Origin: Clostridium sp.
GTDB lineage: Bacteria; Bacillota; Clostridia; Lachnospirales; Lachnospiraceae
Assembly (NCBI GenBank): GCA_021770825.1
Contig: JAETQD010000014.1
Span: forward strand, 50,321-114,320
Length of the DNA: 64,000 nucleotides
Reading direction: 5' to 3'
Under the pieces are notes generated by a model, which had not been told where the DNA came from, ran no database searches, and was given only the letters and a program-made list of their open reading frames with translations. The position numbers and the translations under genes are program-made. Each line of letters opens with the position of its first letter. Position 1 is the first letter of the stretch. This document shows, piece after piece, positions 46,208 through 53,296 of the stretch.

Positions 46208-46243
46208 AACAGACAAGGAGAAAAACTATACAGAAATGTATAG
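46187..46243. promoter_or_regulatory. Twin operators CTATAC-N6-GTATAG
   Basis: Two perfect inverted repeats, at 46187-46204 and 46226-46243, exactly 39 bp apart. The first sits between -35 and -10 of the rightward promoter, the second just downstream of the start site. They are the likely targets of the divergent XRE protein. Confidence 0.75.
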
Positions 46244-46282
46244 AAAGACAAAATAAACGCACTTTGACAATTGAATGAGCTG

Positions 46283-46431
46283 TATCCTATATTAACAGAC
46301 CTTGCCAAGAGCTCTGAGCAATCAGAAGGAGCGAGGGAAGACACTTCCGTCAAGGGTGGGAAAGGAACTCGCGCAGGAGTAGCCCACAGGCATTTGCTAA
46401 AGGCCGGTTGTAACACCGGTGGTATAGGATA
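46283..46431 (+). ncRNA. Candidate structured RNA, possibly pseudoknotted, ahead of xis
   Basis: The 420-bp gap between repressor and excisionase holds a ~150-nt segment closed by TATCCTATA (46283-46291) and TATAGGATA (46423-46431). Inside are hairpins GGAAG-aca-CTTCC (46336-46348) and CCGGT/ACCGG (46404-46419). Two stems cross each other: GCGAG/CTCGC (46331-46335 with 46368-46372) and GTGGG/CCCAC (46356-46360 with 46383-46387). Such crossing pairs form a pseudoknot. No open frame with a ribosome site lies here. It could be a free RNA or a long cis-acting leader. No known class was recognised. Confidence 0.4.
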
Positions 46432-46516
46432 TGAGAGAAAGCCAAACCGACTTATCGCCTTAAGCATTAGCAGTTTTCCGTTTTGAGTATTGTTTGGGAA
46501 GAAGGAGGTGACGCGG

Positions 46517-46699
46517 ATGGAGAACATGTTTATACAGGTGGACGAGGTGTGTGAAATCCTTGGGGTATCACGTTCTAAGGCGTATCAGCTGATGCGCCAG
46601 CTCAATGCAGAGCTTGAGAAAAAGGGACGTCTTACCATCCATGGAAAGGTGCTTCGTAAGTATTTCATGGAGAGATTCTATGGAGAGGATGCGGTGTAA
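46517..46699 (+). CDS. xis: Excisionase-like DNA-binding protein (Xis/MerR-type HTH)
   Basis: This 60-residue winged-helix-type protein reads FIQVDEVCEILGVSRSKAYQLMRQLNAEL, the layout of excisionases that accompany tyrosine integrases (helix-turn-helix then short wing). The ATG at 46517 has a near-perfect AAGGAGGTG 6 bases upstream, better than the frame start at 46490. It is followed after 72 bases by the integrase gene. Small Xis proteins bend attachment-site DNA and bias recombination toward excision. Confidence 0.8.
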   Translation: MENMFIQVDEVCEILGVSRSKAYQLMRQLNAELEKKGRLTIHGKVLRKYFMERFYGEDAV

Positions 46700-46771
46700 C
46701 AGCCGCTTATTGCTAAAGAGGTTGGGGGTAGATGCCGGAGGTCTGTCCCAAGATTTGGAAGGAGTGATTTT

Positions 46772-47926
46772 ATGCCGGCATACAAGGACGAGAAAACGGG
46801 AACCTGGTTTGTGAAGTTCTATGTTAAGGATTGGACTGGTGCAAATAAACAGGTGAAAAAGAGAGGCTTTGCTACCAAGCGTGAGGCTCTCGAATATGAG
46901 CGAAGCTACAAGGTAAGGCAGGAAAGTAATCTGGATATGACCTTTGAGGATTTCTTCAAAATATATTCAGAGGACATGGAGCTACGCTTAAAGCGTAACA
47001 CTTGGCTTACCAAGGAGCATATTGTAAGAACCAAGATTTTGCCATATTTTAAGAAGCTTAAGATGAACGAGATTACCGCAGCGGATGTAATCAAATGGCA
47101 GAATGAATTGATTGCCTACAAGGATGAAAATGGAGTTGGTTACTCCATGACCTATCGTAAGACCATGCACAATCAGCTTAGTTGTATCTTCAACCATGCA
47201 TGCAAGTTTTACAATTTGCGTAATAATCCGGCGAGACAGGCGGGTTGCATGGGCAGAGAGGAATCTAAGGAAATGCTGTTTTGGACCACGGAGGAATATA
47301 AGCGCTTCTCTGAAGCGATTATTGATAAGCCCATGTCCTACTATGCATTTGAGATGCTGTACTGGACAGGAATGCGACTTGGTGAATGTCTTGCTCTTAC
47401 TATGGCAGATTTTGATTTTAATAAGAATACAGTTCGTATCTGTAAATCATATCAGCGTCTGGAGGGTAAGGATGTGATTACCACACCGAAAACGAAAAAG
47501 AGCAATCGTACAATCAAACTACCGAAGTTTTTGGCAGAGGAAATGAAGGTGTATTTTGAGATGCTGTATGGATATAAGGAAACGGACAGAATCTTTCAGG
47601 TAACGAAGAGCTATCTGCACCATGAGATGGAGCGTGGAAGCAAGCTGGCGGGTGTGAAGAGGATTCGAATTCATGATCTGAGGCACTCGCATGTATCACA
47701 TCTCATCGAGCTTGGTTTCTCGGCACTTGCCATTGCTGACAGAGTGGGACATGAGAGTATTGATATTACTTATCGATATGCGCATCTATTCCCTTCTACT
47801 CAGATTGAAATGGCGGACAAGTTGGATGTGGAAAATGACAGGCTGAATGGTGTAGATGATATTGATGATGAAGACGCTGCCGATGATTGTAAAATTGTAA
47901 ATATCGACGATTATCTGGTGGGCTGA
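46772..47926 (+). CDS. int: Tyrosine recombinase (integrase) of the element
   Basis: This 384-residue phage-type integrase has three parts. The N-terminal AP2-like arm-binding region is MPAYKDEKTGTWFVKFYVKD..., a SAM-like core-binding domain covers residues ~55-150, and the catalytic domain follows. The active-site residues are R202 (TGMRLGE), H301 and R304 (HDLRHSH), H327 (GHES) and the nucleophile Y336 (TYRYAH). It is intact, so excision is plausible. An acidic C-terminal tail (DDIDDEDAADD) is unusual but outside the catalytic core. Confidence 0.93.
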   Translation: MPAYKDEKTGTWFVKFYVKDWTGANKQVKKRGFATKREALEYERSYKVRQESNLDMTFEDFFKIYSEDMELRLKRNTWLTKEHIVRTKILPYFKKLKMNEITAADVIKWQNELIAYKDENGVGYSMTYRKTMHNQLSCIFNHACKFYNLRNNPARQAGCMGREESKEMLFWTTEEYKRFSEAIIDKPMSYYAFEMLYWTGMRLGECLALTMADFDFNKNTVRICKSYQRLEGKDVITTPKTKKSNRTIKLPKFLAEEMKVYFEMLYGYKETDRIFQVTKSYLHHEMERGSKLAGVKRIRIHDLRHSHVSHLIELGFSALAIADRVGHESIDITYRYAHLFPSTQIEMADKLDVENDRLNGVDDIDDEDAADDCKIVNIDDYLVG

Positions 47927-47946
47927 TATGGAAAGGAGCAATTGCT

Positions 47947-48264
47947 ATGAGTGAAAAAAGAGTGGATAAGTATAACCGTTACAGATGTGTTAATGTAGGC
48001 TTTCGATTGTCACCAGAGGAGGCAGAGGAGCTGAATGTGAAGGTTGCCTTAAGCGGTCTTAGCAAGAGGGACTATATCGTGGATTGTCTTTTGAAGCATG
48101 AGATTCGTGTGGTGTGTGGAATAAATGTGGCTAGGGCCATGAAAAAGTATCTCGAGGCGATTTTGAAGGAGCTACAGCATACAGCAGAGGGAGCGGTGCC
48201 AAAGGAGGAGCTTTTGACATCCCTTCAGCATGTGCTGGAGATTTTGGAAAGAGCAGAGGATTAG
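47947..48264 (+). CDS. Ribbon-helix-helix-type DNA-binding protein
   Basis: 105 residues. The N-terminal half (RCVNVGFRLSPEEAEELNVKVALSGLSKRDYIVDCLL) has the strand-helix-helix pattern of RHH proteins, resembling mobilization accessory or copy-control proteins. The second half is helical and charged. It starts 20 bases after the integrase. A role in relaxosome or transcription control of the element is likely, but its target is not defined. Confidence 0.65.
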   Translation: MSEKRVDKYNRYRCVNVGFRLSPEEAEELNVKVALSGLSKRDYIVDCLLKHEIRVVCGINVARAMKKYLEAILKELQHTAEGAVPKEELLTSLQHVLEILERAED

Positions 48265-48297
48265 ATTTTACAGCGCTAGGCGCAGAAAGGATGTTTT

Positions 48298-48756
48298 ATG
48301 AGAGAAGAAAATAAGGCGACTGCAACGCCAACGATTGCAGAACAGTTAGGAGTTGAGTACAAGAAAGTGGATGGGTATTACTATCCTGTGCTTGGAGAAT
48401 CGGAAGAAAACGAGTTTTTAAAGCTTGGGAAATGGGGACATCGTTGGCTTGGAATGATGATGGAGCATGACCGCTATCTGTATAATCTGTACTTTATGTG
48501 TGGTGACCTTTATCAGAAGGCAAAGGAGTATGAGGATTATGCGTGGCAGCTTCATGATGAGCTGGTGGAAAAGCTAAAGGCTTCAAGAAATGCAGACAGT
48601 GCTGACTTGGATGCTATGGAGAAGATTTATAGGATACAGGAAATTGAAGCTACAGCTGAGGAGATAATCAATAATGACCTATATGAGCTGATTGATTCCA
48701 TCAAAGAACAGCGACTTGAGTTTATCAAGGAGCATAAGGCTCAGATGGCAGAGTAA
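48298..48756 (+). CDS. TnpV-like protein
   Basis: This 152-residue protein resembles the TnpV family found in clostridial transposons and integrative elements. Similar features are the VDGYYYPVL start, the LGKWGHRWLGMMMEHDRYLYN segment and long charged helices. TnpV has no known activity. It may help transposition or be an accessory protein of mobile elements in general. No transposase is adjacent. The ATG at 48298 has AGAAAGGA upstream. Confidence 0.6.
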   Translation: MREENKATATPTIAEQLGVEYKKVDGYYYPVLGESEENEFLKLGKWGHRWLGMMMEHDRYLYNLYFMCGDLYQKAKEYEDYAWQLHDELVEKLKASRNADSADLDAMEKIYRIQEIEATAEEIINNDLYELIDSIKEQRLEFIKEHKAQMAE

Positions 48757-48771
48757 GAGGAGGATTTGTTT

Positions 48772-49674
48772 ATGGAGGATAAGACGATTTATTATGTGGG
48801 AATTGACCACGGCAATCACCTGATGAAATCAGCAAATCATGTATTTAAGAATGGTGTGGAAAGGTTGGCAACAAAGCCGACCTTTTCAGGCAACACGCTG
48901 ATACACGAGGGTGTGTTTTATAAGATTGGAGAGAAGCGTAACAGCGTAAAGGACAGCAAGCTGGCAGATGATGACTATTATCTGTTGACGCTGGTGGCTC
49001 TTGCAAAGGAATGTCAGAGTGGAGCGATACCAAATGGTGCTCGTGTGGTTCTTGGAGTAGGACTTCCACTAAAGCATTTTGCCGCGGTGCGAAAGCCATT
49101 TGTAAGGTATCTGAAGCGAGAGCAGAATGTGAAATTTAACTATGAGGATGCACAGTACAATTTTACAATCGAAAATGTGCTGGTATTCCCTCAGTGTTAC
49201 GCAGCGGTGGCTGATAAGCTTGGAGATATGAGTGGAGAATATCTGATTGTGGATGTTGGCTCTTGGACCATTGACATTATGCATGTGAAGGATGGGGTGC
49301 CGGTGGAAAGTAAGTGTGAGACCTTCACCGAGTCTATGATTTCGGTAATTCAGGGAATCAGGAGCAAGAGTAGTGAATTGTTCGGTAAGGAAATTTCGGA
49401 GGATGTCATCACAGCTTTTATCAGCAATGGAGATTGCAACTGTGCTGAAAAGTACACGAGGCTGATGGAGAGTGAGTTGGAAGCCTTTGCCAAAAAAGTA
49501 GAGGGTATTCTAAAGGAGAATGGTCATGATACGGAATTTGCCAACATTATTTATGTGGGTGGCGGTGCTAAGGTGATGGCTGCCTATGGTCGCAGAGGTA
49601 ATAACATTGACTATGTGGTGGATGTCAGAGCCAATGCGAAGGGCTATGAGTATCTGGCAAGACAGCTTGCGTAA
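48772..49674 (+). CDS. parM: ParM/StbA-like actin-family segregation ATPase
   Basis: This 300-residue actin-fold protein has phosphate 1 motif YYVGIDHGNHLMKSA at the N-terminus, phosphate 2 motif LIVDVGSWTIDIMHV in the middle, and the adenosine motif IIYVGGGAKVMAAYG near the C-terminus. In plasmids such proteins polymerise to push sister copies apart. On an integrating element they may stabilise the excised circle. ATG 48772 is favoured because AGAGGAGG is 8 bases upstream. The downstream RHH gene is its likely adaptor. Confidence 0.82.
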   Translation: MEDKTIYYVGIDHGNHLMKSANHVFKNGVERLATKPTFSGNTLIHEGVFYKIGEKRNSVKDSKLADDDYYLLTLVALAKECQSGAIPNGARVVLGVGLPLKHFAAVRKPFVRYLKREQNVKFNYEDAQYNFTIENVLVFPQCYAAVADKLGDMSGEYLIVDVGSWTIDIMHVKDGVPVESKCETFTESMISVIQGIRSKSSELFGKEISEDVITAFISNGDCNCAEKYTRLMESELEAFAKKVEGILKENGHDTEFANIIYVGGGAKVMAAYGRRGNNIDYVVDVRANAKGYEYLARQLA

Positions 49675-49689
49675 GGCGAGGTGGTACAC

Positions 49690-50187
49690 ATGATGGAATT
49701 AGGTAGAGAGAGGCGGCTGAATTGCCGTCTCTATGTGGACCGACAGACGGATGCAGTAGTAATTGAAAAGCTGGAACGGTTACTTGCTGAGAAGCATTTC
49801 CTAAATCAGACGGAGCTGATAAAGCATGGGATTGAATTGGTTTATAGTGAGATCTATGAGGATAAAGCTGAACCGGGACAGGCGAAAGCTTCGGGGGTCG
49901 ATGTGCAGGTGCTTGCAGAGCTACTTGTGGATATGCTAAAGCCGGAGCTACAGCAGATGCTAGGTGATTTTGAGGAAAGAATTGCTGATAGTATGAAGGC
50001 TGTAAATGCCGGTGTTGTAGAAGTAGGGGCTGTAGCTGATAATGCTTTGGTTGAAGCAGTAGTTTCTACGGAGAATGAACCAGCATTAGTTGAAGCGCCG
50101 GAAAAGAAGCTGATTGCAGTGGTTCATGAGGAAAAAGCACTTTCAGGCTCTGCAATCAGCTTTTTGAAGGGCTTGAATGATGATTAA
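49690..50187 (+). CDS. parR: ParR-like ribbon-helix-helix adaptor
   Basis: 165 residues: the N-terminal ~55 (RRLNCRLYVDRQTDAVVIEKLERLL, NQTELIKHGIELVY) look like an RHH DNA-binding domain, followed by an acidic, Val/Ala-rich linker and a short conserved C-terminal end (SGSAISFLKGLNDD). In ParMRC systems ParR binds the centromere through such a domain and contacts ParM through its C-terminus. The assignment rests on context and layout, not strong similarity. The preferred start is ATG 49690, with AGGTGG in front. 43-bp-spaced repeats directly downstream could be the centromere. Confidence 0.6.
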   Translation: MMELGRERRLNCRLYVDRQTDAVVIEKLERLLAEKHFLNQTELIKHGIELVYSEIYEDKAEPGQAKASGVDVQVLAELLVDMLKPELQQMLGDFEERIADSMKAVNAGVVEVGAVADNALVEAVVSTENEPALVEAPEKKLIAVVHEEKALSGSAISFLKGLNDD

Positions 50188-50201
50188 GATGCAATTTTTA
50201 C

Positions 50202-50304
50202 TGGCGTCAGAATGGTGGCAGGAGTATCTGAATTGGTATCAGAGTGACGCCAATTCTATATAAGTATCAATATATTTGGAGGCAAAATGACGCCAAGTGG
50301 CGCA
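50202..50304. repeat. TGACGCCA repeats at 43-bp spacing
   Basis: TGGCGTCA (inverted, 50202-50209), TGACGCCA (50245-50252) and TGACGCCA (50288-50295) are exactly 43 bp apart, and a shorter inverted TGGCGCA (50298-50304) follows. They lie between the ParR-like gene and oriT. A ParR-binding centromere or relaxosome-protein site is suggested. Confidence 0.6.
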
Positions 50305-50312
50305 TATTTGAC

Positions 50313-50439
50313 GACAGCTATGGGCAGCGTGAGCTGTCATATATAGGGTGCAGGTGCTCCTGCCAAGACGAAAAAAGGATGTTCGCCGAGTAGGCGAATA
50401 TTTTTTTCGGGGAAAGGTCCGACCTTTCCCGTATCTTGC
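50313..50439 (+). other. oriT: Origin of transfer (oriT) with IncP-like nic site
   Basis: The region holds hairpin GACAGCT/AGCTGTC (50313-50338) and a further inverted repeat GGGAAAGGT-CCG-ACCTTTCCC (50410-50430). Just after it comes TATCTTGC (50432-50439), which fits the MOB-P nic consensus YATCYTG|Y with the nick expected between 50438 and 50439. It lies immediately upstream of mobC and the relaxase gene, the usual place for oriT. Confidence 0.68.
50382..50407 (+). terminator. Intrinsic terminator inside the oriT region
   Basis: TTCGCC-gagta-GGCGAA followed by TATTTTTTT. It likely ends transcription coming from the parMR genes before mobC. Confidence 0.78.
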
Positions 50440-50485
50440 AAAATGAATGAACAGTTCTAAAGGAACAAGGAAGGAGGGCACAACC

Positions 50486-50575
50486 ATGGGAATGGGAAGT
50501 GTGATTATGACGACAAGAAGCTATAGATTTGGAGGTTATGTGTATGGCAGATGGAAACAGAAAATACAGGTCTGA
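50486..50575 (+). CDS. Short open frame (29 residues) before mobC
   Basis: The ATG at 50486 has a strong AAGGAGGG 7 bases upstream. The product, MGMGSVIMTTRSYRFGGYVY followed by nine more residues, has no recognised family. Its end overlaps the mobC start (50544), so it may mainly be a translational-coupling leader. The coding call depends on the ribosome site alone. Confidence 0.4.
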   Translation: MGMGSVIMTTRSYRFGGYVYGRWKQKIQV

Positions 50576-50912
50576 TAAGAAGGTTTACAAGGTTTCCTTT
50601 AAGCTTTCTGAGGCGGAATTATTGAAACTGGAGTCTGATGCGAAGAAAGCCGGTAAAAATAGAAGTGAATATCTGCGCGAGCTTGTGAAGAACAGTAAGG
50701 GCGTGGATACCACATTTGCTTCGGATAGAAGCTCCTTTATCAGACAGATAACAGGAATTGCTACCAATGTAAATCAGATTGCTAAGGTGGTAAATACTCA
50801 GGGCTTTGCTTATACCAGTGATATTGATGGGCTTAAGCGCGATTTGGAGGATATTAAGAGACTGACGCAGGAGGTGCTGAGTGTATGGCAGTCACTAAGA
50901 TATTGTACTTAA
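50544..50912 (+). CDS. mobC: Mobilization protein MobC
   Basis: This 122-residue relaxosome accessory protein has an RHH-like start (YKVSFKLSEAELLKLESDAKKAGKNRSEYLRELV) and the MobC segment QITGIATNVNQIAKVVNTQG with the conserved N-x-NQIA motif. MobC proteins open oriT DNA for the relaxase. The ATG at 50544 has GGAGG 8 bases upstream. Its 3' end overlaps the relaxase start by 28 bases, so the two are co-translated. Confidence 0.86.
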   Translation: MADGNRKYRSDKKVYKVSFKLSEAELLKLESDAKKAGKNRSEYLRELVKNSKGVDTTFASDRSSFIRQITGIATNVNQIAKVVNTQGFAYTSDIDGLKRDLEDIKRLTQEVLSVWQSLRYCT

Positions 50913-52894
50913 ATGAGGCACAGACCGGAAATCCTGCGGGGCATCTTAAAAATGCTTTGGAGTATATTCAGAATCCTGAGAAAACGGAGGAACGTGTTCT
51001 GGTAGGCAGTATAAACTGCCTGCCGGAGACGGCCTTTGAGCAGATGATGGATACAAAGGTGACCTATGGCAAGACGGATAAAAGACAGGGCTTTCATATT
51101 ATGATTTCATTTGTGCCCGGAGAGGCAACAGAGGAGCAGGCATTTGATATTGTAGGGCGATTTGCTTAGGAATATCTGGGAGATAAATACGAGGCTGTGT
51201 ATGCGGTGCATAATGACAAGGAGCATATGCATGGACACATTGTATTTAATAGCGTGAGCTTTGAAACCGGTGCAAAGTATGATTATCGTAAGGGAGAGTG
51301 GAAGCGGAGGATGCAGCCTCTTACCAATAAGCTTTGTGCGGAGTATGGTCTTAATATTATGCCGGCGGAGTATGCCAAGGAGCCCAAGAATCTGTCCCGT
51401 AAGGAGTGGGAGCTTGAGCAGACCTTTCGGGAAATGATTTTGGCAGACGCGGAGTTCTGTTAGAGTCAGGCGACCAGCTTTGACCATTTTGTATTTTTGA
51501 TGAAGAGGATAGGGTATCAGTTTGAATATGGAAAATATCTTTCCATAAAGGTTCCAGGTGGCAGATGGTATCATCAACTGGATAAGTTGGATGAACGATT
51601 TGCAGAAGATAAGTTTCGTCTTTATCTGGATATACCATATGGTAGTCCACGATTTGTAGTCAAAACCACTGGGGCAATCTATTGTAAGGGAACAACAGCA
51701 TTTCAGATGAAATTCTATCGCAGAATCTATCAGGCGAGAATGGTGGAGCAACGTCGCTTCGATAAGCATGCAGCATATCTTGCCAAGGAGCTGGAGCGGA
51801 TGAACCGCTTGCAGGAGCAGTATCTATTCCTTGTAAAGAATGATATTAAGTCTGTGGAAGGACTTATTGGCTATCAGGTGATACGGGAAAATGAGGTGGA
51901 GAAAATCTCCAAGCGACAGAAGACTTTGTATCAGGAAAATAGTGTGCGTAAGCGTGCATGCAAGACGGTGGAGGATATTCGCGAATATCAGCTGTGGCAT
52001 ATGGATGTGCAGGCGGAGTTGGATGCTCTAATGACAGAGAAGAAGGAGCTGAATAAAAGCCTTAAGCTAGTGGAGGCTTGTAAGACTGAATATAGGACTT
52101 TTTCAAGGTTTGATTATATGGATATCGAGGATGAGATAAGACATTCAATAGAGGTGCCGGAGTATCCGTATGCGGAGAAGAAGCAGGTGGATTATTATGA
52201 TGATTATGAGCCTGTGACGGATACTGTGGATAATGCTGCAGTGTCAGAGGTGCAGATGGAAATTGATACAGATAAAAAGAAGGATGTTTCTTTGGATGTT
52301 GAGGAGATTTCAAATGTTGTTGTGGAAGAGGACATTATAGCGGTAGAAGATGACGTTACTGATGCTGGAGTAAATGCATCGGAGAGTGTAGCGATAGAGG
52401 AGACCTTTTCAATAGTTCAAATCACTTATGAGGATTATAAGCGTATGACACCTTTGGAAAAGGCACAAAGCTGTGGCTTTACAAGGTTAAGAAGCTATGA
52501 AGCGGTAGAAGGTGTTGTGAAGCTTAAATTCATAGAGCTGGAGCACAAGCCGACAACGGATGAGCTTATGGAAGAAACGGAGCTACTCTATAAGGGTATG
52601 CGTGAGCTGGTTGTTAGAACCAAGGTGGATGAAGTTCTGGAAACGGTTGAAAAAAGTGGATTATCTTTTATCTGTTGGACTCCAAGGGAAAAGGCAGAGC
52701 TATTGCAATTTCAGCTGGATGATAATTCTTACAATATGCAGCTTTACAATGCGGTATGTAAGGCGTGTGGCATAGATACTTCTGATATGGACGAGGTGTT
52801 TGAGGATTATCAGGCTATTTATGATAAGACTGTGGAAATGCAGGGTGATAAGGAGGTTGGAAGAAAAGAAAGTGGCAGAGGCAGAGTGCGATAG
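50885..52894 (+). pseudogene. mobA: MobA-type (MOB-P) relaxase interrupted by two in-frame TAG codons
   Basis: A single reading frame of 670 codons from ATG 50885 encodes a relaxase. The nucleophile is Y27 (GHLKNALEYIQNP), and the metal-binding histidine motif is HNDKEHMHGHIVFN (H109-H118). A long helical C-terminal region follows, with an Asp/Glu/Val-rich stretch near residues 440-510. TAG occurs at codon 95 (51167-51169) and codon 193 (51461-51463); otherwise the frame is open and ends at TAG 52892. The first stop separates the tyrosine from the histidines, so no fragment alone can work. Other genes here also end in TAG and RF1 is present, so inactivation is the simplest explanation. Confidence 0.82.
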
Positions 52895-52942
52895 GGTGCT
52901 CTGCTATATGTCATGAATATGTAAAATACTGAACGAAGTTGG

Positions 52943-52971
52943 TTGAAAAAGGCACAAATGAGTGATAAAAT
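52943..52971 (+). promoter_or_regulatory. Promoter of the cargo operon
   Basis: TTGAAA (52943-52948), a 17-bp spacer and TAAAAT (52966-52971), 50 bp before the first cargo gene. No other comparable promoter was seen within the operon. Confidence 0.68.
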
Positions 52972-53020
52972 GGTTATGAAACGAAACCAAAATCTTTGTA
53001 AAATGAAAAAGAGGAACACA

Positions 53021-53284
53021 ATGAGCGAAATATTTAATTTTATTAATGAAAAAATGAAGGTATTATTGGTTATTAGTGAGAATTCGATGGAGATAGATGG
53101 AATTAAAGTGTGTCCGCTTAATCAGCAAGAGATTGCGAATCAAGTGCCTTGTGGGAAACCAAAAGTGAATCAGATAATTCGAGAGCTAACAGAGGAAGGC
53201 TATGTTGAAACCATGAGAACAAAGGGTAGGTATGTGCTTACGGAGAAGGCAGAAATATTGGTAAAAGGTTTACTTGATAATTAA
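53021..53284 (+). CDS. Small winged-helix protein, first gene of the cargo operon
   Basis: 87 residues with a winged-helix pattern: PLNQQEIANQVPCGKPKVNQIIRELTEEGYVETMRTKGRYVLTEKA, i.e. recognition helix followed by a beta wing. It probably binds DNA and could regulate the operon, since it is encoded first. The ATG at 53021 follows AGAGGA; upstream frame starts lack a ribosome site. The next gene's frame opens at the base directly after the stop. Confidence 0.72.
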   Translation: MSEIFNFINEKMKVLLVISENSMEIDGIKVCPLNQQEIANQVPCGKPKVNQIIRELTEEGYVETMRTKGRYVLTEKAEILVKGLLDN

Positions 53285-53296
53285 ATGGAGGCAACT

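Noticed and set aside
50885..52894. Whole-element reassignment of TAG to an amino acid
   Set aside because: Several element genes (repressor at 45531, RHH gene ending 48264, relaxase end 52894) stop normally at TAG and RF1 is present; only the relaxase shows internal TAGs.
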